A DNA stretch of 64,000 bases from Hyphomicrobiales bacterium (GCA_016713235.1 JADJPN010000003.1:310001-374000); one strand, 5' to 3'. Counted from the stretch's first letter, positions 47,255-56,573 are shown. Made by a program: numbers and translations. The notes: generated by a model not told the origin, from the letters alone.

Positions 47255-49729
47255 TTACAGACCGTTGTTCTGGTTCGCGCCAGTGACCTGACTGCCGAGG
47301 TTCTGCTTGAACCCGGTTTCGCCGAGCGTGCGCAGATTCACGCGCAGCAGGAATTTGTGAACCGAGGAGGCGGTGATCAGGTTGGTGTAGTCCGCCGTGT
47401 AGGTCGCGCTGATCGCAAAGCATTCGTCGGTGTAGGTCAAACCGACAGTATAGAAATCGAAGCGGCCTTGTTCGAGGTCGTAGCGGATACCGCCGTTGAT
47501 GCTCCAATAGTCGTGGAACTGATAGTTCGCGGTCTGATAGATGCCGTTACGCCGCGTGAGGAAGCCGATCATGGGCTGCGCTTCATAGCGCGCGTAGATC
47601 GTAGAAAGCGTGAGGCGGTCCCAGCGCGACGTGGTCTCGGCTTCGAAGCGCCGCATCGACAGGTCGTCCTTGTCGAAACGGAAGCGGGTCACGAACGAGA
47701 AGCGACCGGTGGGCTGGAAGTAAATGCGCGAGACATAATCCGACGAGCACTCTTCGAGGCCGGAGTTCGCGCCGGTATTGGCGATATCGGTGATCGAATA
47801 CGAGTTCAGGCCGAACATCTGATAGGACTGGCCGAACAGCACGTTCACCATGCCGAAGCGGTGCACGTTGGCAGAATACTGCAAACCGTAATTCAGGCGC
47901 GAGCCGCCTTCGACGCGGTCATAGCCTGAATATTTGTCGATCTGGAACAGGTTGGTGTCGTCGAACACGAGGCTCTGCGCGTCTTCGTTGGGGAAGCGGC
48001 CGATCTTGGTTTCGTTCGGGCGCACGATCATTTGCACGATCGGCTCGATCGTCTGCGTGCCCCAGGAGTGGACCGAAATAAACGGCCAGCGCGCCTCGAA
48101 GCCGACTGCCGGCATCGCGCGGATGAGGTTATCGTCCTGCAACGTCGCGTAGTTGCCGATACCGACCGAAGCCTGATCGACGTTCACGGAAGCAAGGTCC
48201 GCCCGCATGCGCGCGAACGGCGTGAAAATGATGCCCGTGACGTCGCTGGTCACGGTCCGGCGCCAATCCGTCTGCGCAGAGAAGCGCGTGTAATTGCCGG
48301 GCATACCGCGCACGATACAGTCGCCGGGGACCGCGGCAGTCGCGATACAACGCGACATATCGAGCGTTCCCGCGCGCGTCAGCGGATACAGCGCGGGATT
48401 GCGTTGAATGGGCGCGAAGTCGGCCTGATCGCGCGTCATGCTCGTGAAGTTGATCTTGTAGGAGAGTTCGCCGCCGAGGATCGGGTTTGCGAAATAGTAC
48501 GAGTAATCGATCACCGGATGGATGAGCGGAAGCTGATTGTTGTTATCGAGCTCCGACAATCCATAGAAGGACATGCCGCGCATATCGAAATACGAGCGAT
48601 CACCCTGACCGGTCAGGTAAAGCCGCGACACGCGCTCCGTGGAGCGGCTTCGCGAGATGTAATAGTCGTTCAGGAACGAGCGGTCGGACAGCAGCGCGCC
48701 GTCGAAGCCCCAGACCCAGCGCTTGTTGATGTTGAACTCGCCGGTCGCTTCCAAGATGCCGCGGAATTCGCGGTTGCCCGAGAGGTTGCCGAACTCGCCC
48801 GGATCCATCTGATTGATGGCGGCGCCGCGGATTTGATATGCGCCGTTCTCGAGCCGGTGCCGGAACTCGGCTTTGGCGAGCACGCCCTGATTGGTGAAGG
48901 GCACGACCGCGAAAGTCGCGTCCATGTTCGGCTTGATCGACCAGAAGTAGGGCGCTTCGACGCCGACGCCGACGCGGCTGTTCGAATAGATACTTGGCGG
49001 CAGGAAGCCGGACTGCCGCTTCACGGTCGGATCCGGATGATAGAAGAACGGCAGATAGGCAACCGGATAGCCGAACAGCTCCAGCGTGCCGTTTTCGTAA
49101 TAGACTTTGCGCTCGCCTTCGTTGTGGATGATGCGCGCGGCCTTCACCTGCCATAGCGGCGGCTTCTTCGGGTCGTCACGGCAAGGTTCGCAAGCCGTGT
49201 AAACGCCGTTCGAGAAGACCGTGATGTTGCCTTCGGTGCGGTCGGCGCGCGACGCGGCGAAGCGCGTGCGCTGCGGCGTTTCCACCAGCATCGAATTGAC
49301 GAAGGCTTCCCGGAAGTCCTGCGTCATGTCCAGCGTGTTGGCATGGATGACGTTGCCGTCTTTGGCTTTGTAACGGACGTTGCCTTCGGCGAGCATTTTG
49401 TTCGTGACGCGGTCGTAGGTGACCTTGTCGGCCTCCAGCACGCCGCCGTCGTAATAGATCTGCACGCCGCCGACCGCATGAACTTTGTTGTTCCTGTAGT
49501 CGTAGATCATCTCGTTCGCAGTCACGAGCATCTGCGCGTTCGGATCGCTCTTCCCCTTCTTTTTCAGAAAGCGTTTGGTGAGCGAAGGTTCGGCCGACTG
49601 CGACTGCGGCAGCGTTTGCGCGTAAGCCGCGCCGCTTGCGAGCAGCACACAAAGAGTAGCGAGCCCGGCACGGCGGAAATGCCGGCCGAGCGCATGCGCT
49701 CTGGAGGTGACGGCGAAAAGCGTGCGCAT
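47255..49729 (-). CDS. lptD: LPS-assembly protein LptD
   Basis: An 824-residue outer-membrane beta-barrel with signal peptide (A-A-Y-A-Q). An OstA/LptA-like N-terminal domain has V-T-A-N-E-M-I-Y-D and K-V-H-A-V-G-G-V-Q-I-Y-Y-D. The C-terminal barrel is rich in alternating aromatic strands. It inserts LPS in the outer leaflet together with LptE. Cys residues at about 190-193 (A-C-E-P-C) and two later ones could form the disulfides LptD needs. It is immediately after lptG with no gap. Confidence 0.95.
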   Translation of the reverse strand: MRTLFAVTSRAHALGRHFRRAGLATLCVLLASGAAYAQTLPQSQSAEPSLTKRFLKKKGKSDPNAQMLVTANEMIYDYRNNKVHAVGGVQIYYDGGVLEADKVTYDRVTNKMLAEGNVRYKAKDGNVIHANTLDMTQDFREAFVNSMLVETPQRTRFAASRADRTEGNITVFSNGVYTACEPCRDDPKKPPLWQVKAARIIHNEGERKVYYENGTLELFGYPVAYLPFFYHPDPTVKRQSGFLPPSIYSNSRVGVGVEAPYFWSIKPNMDATFAVVPFTNQGVLAKAEFRHRLENGAYQIRGAAINQMDPGEFGNLSGNREFRGILEATGEFNINKRWVWGFDGALLSDRSFLNDYYISRSRSTERVSRLYLTGQGDRSYFDMRGMSFYGLSELDNNNQLPLIHPVIDYSYYFANPILGGELSYKINFTSMTRDQADFAPIQRNPALYPLTRAGTLDMSRCIATAAVPGDCIVRGMPGNYTRFSAQTDWRRTVTSDVTGIIFTPFARMRADLASVNVDQASVGIGNYATLQDDNLIRAMPAVGFEARWPFISVHSWGTQTIEPIVQMIVRPNETKIGRFPNEDAQSLVFDDTNLFQIDKYSGYDRVEGGSRLNYGLQYSANVHRFGMVNVLFGQSYQMFGLNSYSITDIANTGANSGLEECSSDYVSRIYFQPTGRFSFVTRFRFDKDDLSMRRFEAETTSRWDRLTLSTIYARYEAQPMIGFLTRRNGIYQTANYQFHDYWSINGGIRYDLEQGRFDFYTVGLTYTDECFAISATYTADYTNLITASSVHKFLLRVNLRTLGETGFKQNLGSQVTGANQNNGL

Positions 49730-50836
49730 CTAGCCGTCTTCCTGATGCAGGAGAACCGAGCAACCGATCATCGCGGCGCAGACAACGGGCAGCCATCCGG
49801 CGACGACCGGATGCAGGAAGCCGCCTTCGCCGAGCTGCTCGGAAAGCTGCGCGCCGACGTAGAGCATGAAGCCCGACATCACGCCGATCGTGACCATCTT
49901 GCCGACGCCGCCGAGACGGAAGACGCGCAGGCTCACCGCCGCGGCGATCAGCACCATGGTTGCGAGCAGGAGCGGCCGCGCGAGCAGAAGCTGGTACTGG
50001 ATTTCGTAGCGCGCGGCGGAGAGGCCGGCCGCACGGACGAGTTCGATCGCCGCCGGCAATTCCCAGAACGAAAGCGCTGCCGCGTTCGAGAAGCTGCCGC
50101 GCACCTGATCTGGCGTGAGGCTCGTCTCAAACAGGTGCGTCGCCATCGTCTTCGGGCTGTTCACCGGCGAGAACACCGACGCGTCGGTGAGGCGCCATGC
50201 GCCCGGCTGCAGATCGGCGGATTTGGCTTCGATGCGCTCGACGAACTCACCCTTCATGTCGAACACGAAGATGCGCACGCCGGTAAGCGTCCGGCCCTGG
50301 TTGCTCGAGGTCTTGGCGTTGATGATCGCCTGATTGGTTTCGCTGCGCTGGCGGACCCAGATGTTGCCCGGCGCTTTTTCCTGATTCCATCCGATCGCGG
50401 CGGCGCGCGCTGCGAGCAATTCGGTCTCGATGCGATCCGCGTTTTCTTTCATCGCGGCGGAAATCGGATTGTAGACAGTGGTTGCGAGGATGCCGATCAG
50501 CAGCGCCGTCACGATGGCGCTGCCGATGAACTGCCACGCCGAAATTCCCGAGGCGCGGGCGACGACAAATTCGAGACGCCGCGAAAGCGCAAGGAAGGCC
50601 GACATCGCACCGATCAGCGTCGCGAATGGCAGCATCTGTTCGGTGAAGGAAGGCAGGCGCAAGAGCACGAGATAGCCGATCTCTGCCGCTGAACTGTCGG
50701 GGCGGTCACCGACGCGGCGCGTCAACTCGAAGAAGTCGACGACCGCGATCAACGCGACGCAGGTCAGAAACGCAACCGCGACCGCCGTTATAAAACGGCG
50801 GCCGAAATAGCGACCTAACATACCGAACGCGACCAT
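49730..50836 (-). CDS. lptG: LPS export ABC transporter permease LptG
   Basis: A 368-residue YjgP/YjgQ permease: M-L-G-R-Y-F-G-R-R-F at the start, three N-terminal helices, a large periplasmic domain (about 125-265) and three C-terminal helices. It is paired with lptF just upstream (4-base gap). With LptB it extracts LPS from the inner membrane. Confidence 0.94.
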   Translation of the reverse strand: MVAFGMLGRYFGRRFITAVAVAFLTCVALIAVVDFFELTRRVGDRPDSSAAEIGYLVLLRLPSFTEQMLPFATLIGAMSAFLALSRRLEFVVARASGISAWQFIGSAIVTALLIGILATTVYNPISAAMKENADRIETELLAARAAAIGWNQEKAPGNIWVRQRSETNQAIINAKTSSNQGRTLTGVRIFVFDMKGEFVERIEAKSADLQPGAWRLTDASVFSPVNSPKTMATHLFETSLTPDQVRGSFSNAAALSFWELPAAIELVRAAGLSAARYEIQYQLLLARPLLLATMVLIAAAVSLRVFRLGGVGKMVTIGVMSGFMLYVGAQLSEQLGEGGFLHPVVAGWLPVVCAAMIGCSVLLHQEDG

Positions 50837-50840
50837 GATC

Positions 50841-51995
50841 TTACGCCGTCTTCAATCGTTCGAAACGCGCGGCGAGCAGGTCCGCGAATTGCTGCACAAA
50901 GGCGGGGATTCTGAATTGCGCATAGCCCGCAATCATCAAAAGCCCGTAAAGGATGCCGGCGAGCGGCACGATGTAGGTGATCGGCGTGAGCGCGGCGTTC
51001 TTGGCGATGAAGCCCGAGGTGCCGAAGCCGAGAATTTCGACGAGCGCAAATGCGCCGGCCGCGCCTGCGATCGCAAGGCCGCGATTCTGGCGCGTGGTGC
51101 GCGCTTCGCCGAGAAACGCGAATGCGAGAATGAATGCCGCGATCGGAAACAGCGGCGAGGAGAGGCGCTTATGCAGCTCCGCGCGGAAGCGCCCCGGATC
51201 CTGACGATACGCCTCGTCGGATGCGCTGACCGTAAGCAGATCGTAGAGCGAGCGATCGGTCGCGCGGTAGAGCACGTTCGCGTTCGACGTCAGTTGCGAC
51301 ATGTCGAAGGCGTAGCGCTGAAATTCGATGAAACTCGGCGATTTGGACTGACCCTGGCGCCGCTGCATCACACCCTGGTCGAGGATCAGGTAGGCGGTCG
51401 TGCCGTCCTGCGCGATGCGTCCGCGCTCGGCGATATAGGTCGTTTCGTTTTCCGGCGTGCGGGCGTCATAGACGAAGATGCCCAGCATCAAGCCGTTCGG
51501 GCCGCGCTCGCGAATGTGGAAGGTCAGCCCGCGGTCCATGGTCATGAAGCGGCCGGGGATCGCGACGTTGCTGACGATGTCGGCGTTCACTTTCGCGATC
51601 TGCTCGCGCAGCGTGCGCAGCGTCCACGGGCCGACTTCGGCGCTGACGAGAACGGTCAGCGTCGCCACGATCATGGTAAGCGCGAAGAGGGGACGGAAAA
51701 TGCTCCAGCGGCTGACGCCGGCTGCGTTCATCACGATCAGTTCGGAGTCGGCGGAGAGACGGTTCAGCGTGAAAACGATGGCGATGAAGAGCGCGATCGG
51801 CGCGATGACGAGCATCAGCATCGGCAAGGCGAGTGCCGTTACCGTCAGAAAAATGTAGAACGACTGTCCCTGCGTCGCGAGCAGATCAAAGCGGCGCAAC
51901 ACCTGTGTCAGCCAAACCACTGTGGTAAGGCTTCCCAGCACCGCGAGAAACGCGATGGCGGCAGTCGAGAACAAATATCTGTCGAGCCGCCCCAT
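50841..51995 (-). CDS. lptF: LPS export ABC transporter permease LptF
   Basis: A 384-residue YjgP/YjgQ family permease: R-L-D-R-Y-L-F-S-T-A-A at the start, P-I-A-L-F-I-A and N-R-L-S-A-D-S-E-L-I-V-M-N-A-A-G-V-S coupling helix, periplasmic beta-jellyroll and C-terminal helices. It heads the reverse-strand operon lptF-lptG-lptD-surA-pdxA-rsmA and is divergent from pepA. The 163-base gap between them should hold both promoters. Confidence 0.94.
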   Translation of the reverse strand: MGRLDRYLFSTAAIAFLAVLGSLTTVVWLTQVLRRFDLLATQGQSFYIFLTVTALALPMLMLVIAPIALFIAIVFTLNRLSADSELIVMNAAGVSRWSIFRPLFALTMIVATLTVLVSAEVGPWTLRTLREQIAKVNADIVSNVAIPGRFMTMDRGLTFHIRERGPNGLMLGIFVYDARTPENETTYIAERGRIAQDGTTAYLILDQGVMQRRQGQSKSPSFIEFQRYAFDMSQLTSNANVLYRATDRSLYDLLTVSASDEAYRQDPGRFRAELHKRLSSPLFPIAAFILAFAFLGEARTTRQNRGLAIAGAAGAFALVEILGFGTSGFIAKNAALTPITYIVPLAGILYGLLMIAGYAQFRIPAFVQQFADLLAARFERLKTA

Positions 51996-52158
51996 TCGCG
52001 TCGATACTCTCGGCTTCGATTCTCACCCCGGAATCGATGCCGCCCCCTACTAAATTGACCGGCAGAAACTGGCCGGAAATTGAGGCTTCAAGGGGGCGCT
52101 CGCCCCACAAAAAATCCTCAGTTAATACTGTCCCATCAATCTCTTAACGGACTTCGAC

Positions 52159-53664
52159 ATGGCCATTTCTCCGAAGCTTGTAATCACCGACTTCAAGACC
52201 TCCGTCAACGGTATTCTAGTAGTGCTAACGGATGAGGATCTGGCATTTGGCGCCGCCGCCAAGGCCGCGCTCAAGCCGACCGGCGATCTCGTGCAGCGGG
52301 TCGCCAAAATCGAGAAGTTCAAGGGCAAGCGGAACAAGGTTTTGGACCTCGCGGCGCCCTCCGGTCTCAAATTGGAACATGTTTTGGTCGCCGGGGTCGG
52401 CAAAGCGAAGGACATGAAGGCCGAGGACTGGCTGAAGCTCGGCGGGACCCTGATGGGGCGGCTCCCGGCAGGCGCGCGGGGTGTGACAATTCTGGCGCAA
52501 CTCGCCAGTGGAAAACTCGGGGCCGAAGAGGTCGCGCAGATCGCCCTCGGCATGAAGCTCCGGGCCTACAAATTCGACCGCTACAAGACGAAGAAGAAGG
52601 CCGAGGACGAGGAAGCCAAAGCCGGGGCCGTCGAGATCAGGATCGGCGTCGAAGATGTCGCGGCGGCAAAAAAGGCCTGGGCCGCCGCCAGCGGTATCGG
52701 CGATGGCATCGTGCTCGCCCGCGAACTGGTGAACGAGCCGCCGAACGTGCTGTTCCCGGTCGAGTTCGCGCGCCGCGCATCCGAGTTGAAAAAGCTCGGC
52801 GTGCAGGTCGAGGTACTCGACGAGCCGGCGATGAAGAAGCTGGGCATGGGTGCGCTGCTTGCGGTCGGGCAGGGCTCGGAGCGTGACAGCCGCCTTGTCG
52901 TCATGCGCTGGAATGGCGCCAAGAAAAAATCCGAAACGCCGATCGCGATTGTCGGCAAGGGCGTTTGCTTCGACACCGGCGGCATTTCGATCAAGCCGGC
53001 CGCCAGCATGGAAGACATGAAGGGCGACATGGCGGGCGCGGCCTGCGTCACCGGCCTGATGCACGCGCTTGCCGCGCGCAAGGCCGAAGCGAACGTGATC
53101 GGCGTGATCGGCATCGTCGAGAACATGCCGGACGGCAATTCCTATCGTCCCGGCGATATTCTGAAATCCTATTCGGGCCAGACCATCGAGGTCATCAACA
53201 CCGACGCCGAAGGCCGTCTCGTGCTCTGCGACGCGCTCGCCTACACGAACGAGCGCTTCAAGCCGAAGCTGATCATCGATCTTGCAACCCTGACCGGCGC
53301 AATTCTGGTGGCGCTCGGGCAGGAGCACGCGGGACTGTTCTCGAACGACGACAAGCTCGCGGATCGTCTGATCGAAGCGGGCAAGGTCACCGGCGAAACC
53401 GTCTGGCGCATGCCGCTCGGCCCCGCCTACGACAAGATGATCGACTCAAAGTTCGCGGACATGAAGAACACCGGCGGCCGCTTTGCCGGCTCGACCACGG
53501 CCGCGCAGTTCTTGCAGCGCTACATCGGCAAGACGCCGTGGGCGCATCTCGATATCGCGGGCACCGGCATGGCCGCGCACAACACCGAGATCGGCGATAG
53601 TTGGGGTCCGGGCTGGGGCGTGCGGCTCTTGAACGAATTCATCGCCGCGCATCACGAGGACTAG
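52159..53664 (+). CDS. pepA: Leucyl aminopeptidase (M17 family)
   Basis: A 501-residue dizinc peptidase. Metal and catalytic motifs: I-V-G-K-G-V-C-F-D-T-G-G-I-S-I-K, D-M-K-G-D-M-A-G-A, and the family signature N-T-D-A-E-G-R-L-V-L near 350. The N-terminal macro-like domain is normal. The PepA N-domain can also bind DNA in some bacteria; no evidence for that here. Confidence 0.96.
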   Translation: MAISPKLVITDFKTSVNGILVVLTDEDLAFGAAAKAALKPTGDLVQRVAKIEKFKGKRNKVLDLAAPSGLKLEHVLVAGVGKAKDMKAEDWLKLGGTLMGRLPAGARGVTILAQLASGKLGAEEVAQIALGMKLRAYKFDRYKTKKKAEDEEAKAGAVEIRIGVEDVAAAKKAWAAASGIGDGIVLARELVNEPPNVLFPVEFARRASELKKLGVQVEVLDEPAMKKLGMGALLAVGQGSERDSRLVVMRWNGAKKKSETPIAIVGKGVCFDTGGISIKPAASMEDMKGDMAGAACVTGLMHALAARKAEANVIGVIGIVENMPDGNSYRPGDILKSYSGQTIEVINTDAEGRLVLCDALAYTNERFKPKLIIDLATLTGAILVALGQEHAGLFSNDDKLADRLIEAGKVTGETVWRMPLGPAYDKMIDSKFADMKNTGGRFAGSTTAAQFLQRYIGKTPWAHLDIAGTGMAAHNTEIGDSWGPGWGVRLLNEFIAAHHED

Positions 53665-53671
53665 CTGCCGC

Positions 53672-54121
53672 GTGACCGACGTCTATTTCTATCACCTGCA
53701 AAACCAGCCGCTCGAGAAGGTGCTGCCGCAGCTCGTGGAGAAGTGCCTCGAGCGCGGCTGGCGTTGCGTAGTGCAGACCCGAAGCGACGAGCGCGTAACC
53801 GCGCTCGATCAGCATCTATGGACATGGCGTGACGATTCATTTCTGCCGCACGGCAGCGACAGGGAAGCGAACGCTTCCGAGCAACCCGTGCTGCTCACGA
53901 CATCGGAAGCCAACGGCAACGCGGCGCAGGTGCGTTTCTTCGTTGAAGGCGCGAGTAGTGAAGACATCAAAGACTACGAGCGCGCGATCCATCTGTTCGA
54001 CGGCAACGATCCCGACGCGGTCGATAATGCGCGGGTGCAGTGGAAGACGGCGCAGACTGCTGGCCACAGCGTGACCTACTGGCAGCAGGACGAAGCCGGC
54101 CGCTGGCAGCAGAAAGCGTAA
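53672..54121 (+). CDS. holC: DNA polymerase III subunit chi
   Basis: A 149-residue protein. V-Y-F-Y-H-L opens the fold; L-V-E-K-C-L-E-R-G-W-R, D-x-x-L-W-T-W-R-D-D-S-F-L-P-H-G and the V-L-L-T strand are chi signatures. It links the clamp loader to SSB. GTG 53672 is the start, 7 bases after the pepA stop; pepA-holC adjacency is widely conserved. Confidence 0.94.
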   Translation: MTDVYFYHLQNQPLEKVLPQLVEKCLERGWRCVVQTRSDERVTALDQHLWTWRDDSFLPHGSDREANASEQPVLLTTSEANGNAAQVRFFVEGASSEDIKDYERAIHLFDGNDPDAVDNARVQWKTAQTAGHSVTYWQQDEAGRWQQKA

Positions 54122-54126
54122 GCAGT

Positions 54127-54229
54127 TCATCCTTCGAGATGCGGGCTTCGCCCGCTCCTCAGGATGAGGTTTTCATTTCGATCCTCATGGCGAGCAGTGC
54201 GCGCGAAAGCGAGCGCGTCTCGAACCATG
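54127..54229. repeat. Dispersed mosaic palindromic repeat, modules B then A
   Basis: Module B (54127-54169) runs from TCATCCTTCGAGATG to GCTCCTCAGGATGAGG. Module A (54186-54229) runs from CATGGCGAGCAG to TCTCGAACCATG. Both are on the same strand as the copy at 3624-3713 but in reversed order with a 16-base spacer. It fills the space after holC. Confidence 0.8.
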
Positions 54230-54257
54230 AGCGGCAAGTTACGCGCGCGAGCGGCGC

Positions 54258-54443
54258 TTCCGCAAACCGCCGCAACCAGAGCCCGGCGACACAGAAAGAC
54301 GATAAATTCCAGTTATTTAGCATGTCTGCGTGGATGCCGGAGAGGAGCCCGCCGACGGTGCAGCCGAGCGCGACGATCGCGCCCACGCCCATCAGCGCGC
54401 CACCGCGCAAACCACGCGCTGCTTCACCGAGTGTCGGGATGAT
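54258..54443 (-). pseudogene. Fragment of a YeeE/YedE-family transporter
   Basis: On the reverse strand about 62 residues read P-T-L-G-E-A-A-R-G-L-R-G-G-A-L-M-G-V-G-A-I, then A-L-G-C-T-V-G-G-L-L-S-G-I and V-A-G-L-W-L-R-R. This is the conserved G-x-L-M-G-x-G-A-x-x-A-x-G-C-T-x-G region of YeeE/YedE sulphur transporters. No N-terminal part or start is present, and downstream the frame runs into the dispersed repeat. It is therefore a relic. Confidence 0.6.
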
Positions 54444-54456
54444 TCCCGCAAACAAA

Positions 54457-54483
54457 AAGCCCCGGACGCGCGGTCCGGGGCTT
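54457..54483 (-). terminator. Intrinsic terminator after the Omp31-like porin
   Basis: AAGCCCCGGAC (54457-54467) pairs perfectly with GTCCGGGGCTT (54473-54483) around GCGCG. On the reverse strand it is followed by TTTTTGTTTG. It lies 21 bases after the stop codon of the porin gene. Confidence 0.92.
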
Positions 54484-54504
54484 CGTGTATTCAGAGCAGG
54501 GTGT

Positions 54505-55080
54505 TCAGTACGAACTGAATCGATAGTTCGCGCCAATCTTGACGGTCGACACGTCGAAGTTGGCGCCGAGGTCGTGGTACATGTACTCCGCTTTCAGCGT
54601 CCAGGCGTTCGAATAGGCCCATTCCAGACCAGCGCCGAGCGCCCAACCGGTTTCGTTGTCATGCACGCCAAGAACGCCAGTGCGTGCGAAAGCAAAACCG
54701 CCGGTGCCGTAGAGCATTGTGCGATCCCAAGCGTAGCCGATGCGCGCGCGCGCCGTGCCGAGATAATCGATGTGAACCGGGGAGCCGCCCGGCGTGCCGT
54801 TCATGTCGGTGCCGGAGATATCGGCTTCCAAGCCGAAGACGACGTTGTGCGAGAGCTGCCAGTTGTAGCCAGCCTGGAGACCGCCGAGGAAGCCGTCGAT
54901 ATCGTCGCTGAAGCCGTAGCCGACATGCGCGCCGACATAGAAACCGCTCCAGTTGAACACGGCGAGCGGCGGCGGAGCATATTTGTATTGCGGGCCGCGG
55001 ATTGGCATGTCCGCGGCGTTGGCGGTCGGCGCGATCGCAAGCGCGCAGAGCGCAACGCAGAAAGAAAGAATCTTTTTCAA
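54505..55080 (-). CDS. Omp31-like outer membrane beta-barrel protein
   Basis: A 191-residue porin-like protein. Signal peptide with cleavage near A-N-A-A-D, then N-W-S-G-F-Y-V-G-A-H-V-G-Y, the conserved first strand of this family. G-G-L-Q-A-G-Y-N-W-Q and F-G-L-E-A-D follow, ending in N-Y-R-F-S-S-Y with an aromatic near the C-terminus for barrel insertion. It is an abundant heme/surface protein type in Brucella and Bradyrhizobium; exact role unknown. Two decayed relatives lie just upstream on the same strand. Confidence 0.92.
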   Translation of the reverse strand: MKKILSFCVALCALAIAPTANAADMPIRGPQYKYAPPPLAVFNWSGFYVGAHVGYGFSDDIDGFLGGLQAGYNWQLSHNVVFGLEADISGTDMNGTPGGSPVHIDYLGTARARIGYAWDRTMLYGTGGFAFARTGVLGVHDNETGWALGAGLEWAYSNAWTLKAEYMYHDLGANFDVSTVKIGANYRFSSY

Positions 55081-55220
55081 AGCAGCCCCTTCAGAGCGAG
55101 TGGGAAATCAAACTCGGGGGAGGAAGCTAGGTTTTTATGGTTAATGCGCACTTAGCAACGAGTTAACGCGGGGTTAAGCGCAAAGGCTTTTCAGATCATG
55201 TTGCGAAGGGGCAACAAAAA

Positions 55221-55247
55221 AACCCCGGCCCTGCGAGGGCCGGGGTT
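55221..55247 (-). terminator. Intrinsic terminator after the broken second porin gene
   Basis: AACCCCGGCCCT (55221-55232) pairs perfectly with AGGGCCGGGGTT (55236-55247) around GCG, with T-runs on both flanks, so it can act in both directions. It lies 24 bases after the stop codon of the broken porin gene. Confidence 0.92.
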
Positions 55248-55270
55248 TTGTTTTGGCAATTGCGCTCAGG

Positions 55271-55824
55271 TCAGAAGCGATAGTTCACACCGAACCGGAA
55301 TGTCGAAACATCGACCGGGCTTCTAAATTGAATATTGAGATCGGCTACGAGGTATTCGAACTTCATTGACCACTGCTACGCGAACATCCACTCGACACCT
55401 GCGCCCTTCACGAGACCCGTGGCAGGGTTGTTCACACGCCAAAATTCGTTCTCAATGTAGCCTAATGCGAAGCCCGCGGTAGCGAAGAGCAATACCCGGT
55501 CGATCGCTAAACCGACGCGGCCTCGCACTGTGCCGAAGTAGCTCATTCGGGCGAACCAATTTTCCATCCAGGATGCCGACAGGTCAGCCTCGACACCGAC
55601 AACGATGTTTGAAAATTGCGAGTTGTGGCCGATCTGAAGTCCGCCGAGCGGACCGCTTATTCGCGCACCATTTCGATCTTCAGACATTCCGTACCCGGCA
55701 TGCGCGCCAACATAAAATCCTGACCAGTTGAATACGGATGCGCCGTTGGCCGAATTCGCAAACGCGGGTCCGCCGACAATCGAAGTGATGAGAAACGCGA
55801 TTAGAACTGTAATTTTTTTTTCAT
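55271..55824 (-). pseudogene. Broken Omp31-like porin gene
   Basis: The reverse-strand ATG at 55824 is followed by nine As and an early TAA. If the A run is changed to seven or ten, the reading gives K-K-I-T-V-L-I-A-F-L-I-T-S, a signal peptide, N-W-S-G-F-Y-V-G-A-H-A-G-Y and G-G-L-Q-I-G-H-N. An in-frame TAG at 55376-55378 interrupts just before the last strands, which then read F-E-Y-L-V-A-D-L-N and F-R-F-G-V-N-Y-R-F to TGA 55271. With two lesions in a dispensable paralogue, real decay is as likely as sequence error. Confidence 0.85.
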
Positions 55825-55914
55825 GACTACTCCCGATCCGGGCGGGGTGCCCGGTCTAACTGCGACTATATCGGCAGGGGAGGAGTGCAAAAGCGCTAGC
55901 CATTCCGAGGCAAC

Positions 55915-55950
55915 AAAAAGCCCCGGCGCTTGATGATCGCCGGTCGCTTG
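55915..55950 (-). terminator. Terminator-like hairpin after the third porin remnant
   Basis: CCGGCG and CGCCGG form the core with AAGC/GCTT outside it and a 9-base loop. On the reverse strand CTTTTTGTTG follows. It is similar in layout to the two other porin terminators, suggesting the three units arose by tandem duplication. Confidence 0.7.
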
Positions 55951-55952
55951 TT

Positions 55953-56033
55953 TTAGCGGCCGAAGCGGTAGTTCAAACCGACACGGAAGACTGACGTTTC
56001 GAAGGCTTCTGCGATTCCAAAATTTGGTATCGC
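55953..56033 (-). pseudogene. C-terminal remnant of a third Omp31-like porin
   Basis: On the reverse strand it reads A-I-P-N-F-G-I-A-E-A-F-E-T-S-V-F-R-V-G-L-N-Y-R-F-G-R then TAA. The R-V-G-L-N-Y-R-F end matches the final strand of the neighbouring porins. Everything upstream is missing because the dinB stop codon follows within 5 bases. Confidence 0.78.
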
Positions 56034-56037
56034 ATTA

Positions 56038-56565
56038 CTACCCACTCACGATCCCGCCTGCGCCGGTCTCGCGCTGAAAGAGGACCAAATCAAGAGAGGG
56101 CGCGAAGTCGCGGCCTTTGAGTCCCGTGAGCATCGCGTGCGCCTGTCCGCGGTGGTGAGTCTGGTGATTGAAGAAATGGTCGAGCGCCGGCGCGAGCGGT
56201 TGCGTCACCGTCTTCGGATTGACGATCGTCTGGTAGCTGAAATTCGCGGCGAGTTCTTCTTCCGTGAGTTGTCCGATGTAGGCGGCAATGCGCGCATCTT
56301 CGCGGTCGCGCGCGGCGCGCAGGCTCGCAAGGTCTTCGTGCAGGATTGCATCCAACCGGCTCGGCGCTTCGCCTTGGCCGGTGAAGCGCTTCATCCAGAT
56401 GCGGTCGGCGGCGAGGATGTGATTGAGCGTGCCGTGCACCGATTTGAAGAACGCGCCACGGTCGGCGCGATATTCTTCAGCGCTGAGCTTTTCGGCCGCC
56501 GCGTAAACCCGCTCATTGGCCCAGGCGTTGTAGCCGGCGAACATTTTGTAGCGTGCAAGAGCCAT
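56038..56565 (-). CDS. DinB family protein
   Basis: A 175-residue four-helix-bundle protein of the DinB/YfiT-like superfamily. The opening M-F-A-G-Y-N-A-W-A-N-E-R-V is the family start. Metal-binding histidines are in S-V-H-G-T-L-N-H-I-L and H-F-F-N-H-Q-T-H-H-R-G-Q, the classical H-x3-H-x-x-H-H-R-G-Q block. Members include thiol-dependent S-transferases; substrate unknown. The start at 56565 is fixed by the family; the longer open frame is not supported. Confidence 0.88.
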   Translation of the reverse strand: MALARYKMFAGYNAWANERVYAAAEKLSAEEYRADRGAFFKSVHGTLNHILAADRIWMKRFTGQGEAPSRLDAILHEDLASLRAARDREDARIAAYIGQLTEEELAANFSYQTIVNPKTVTQPLAPALDHFFNHQTHHRGQAHAMLTGLKGRDFAPSLDLVLFQRETGAGGIVSG

Positions 56566-56573
56566 GGCGACCT

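Noticed and set aside
48032..50692. Long plus-strand frames opposite lptD and lptG
   Set aside because: Antisense shadows of GC-rich genes whose reverse-strand products are complete and recognisable.
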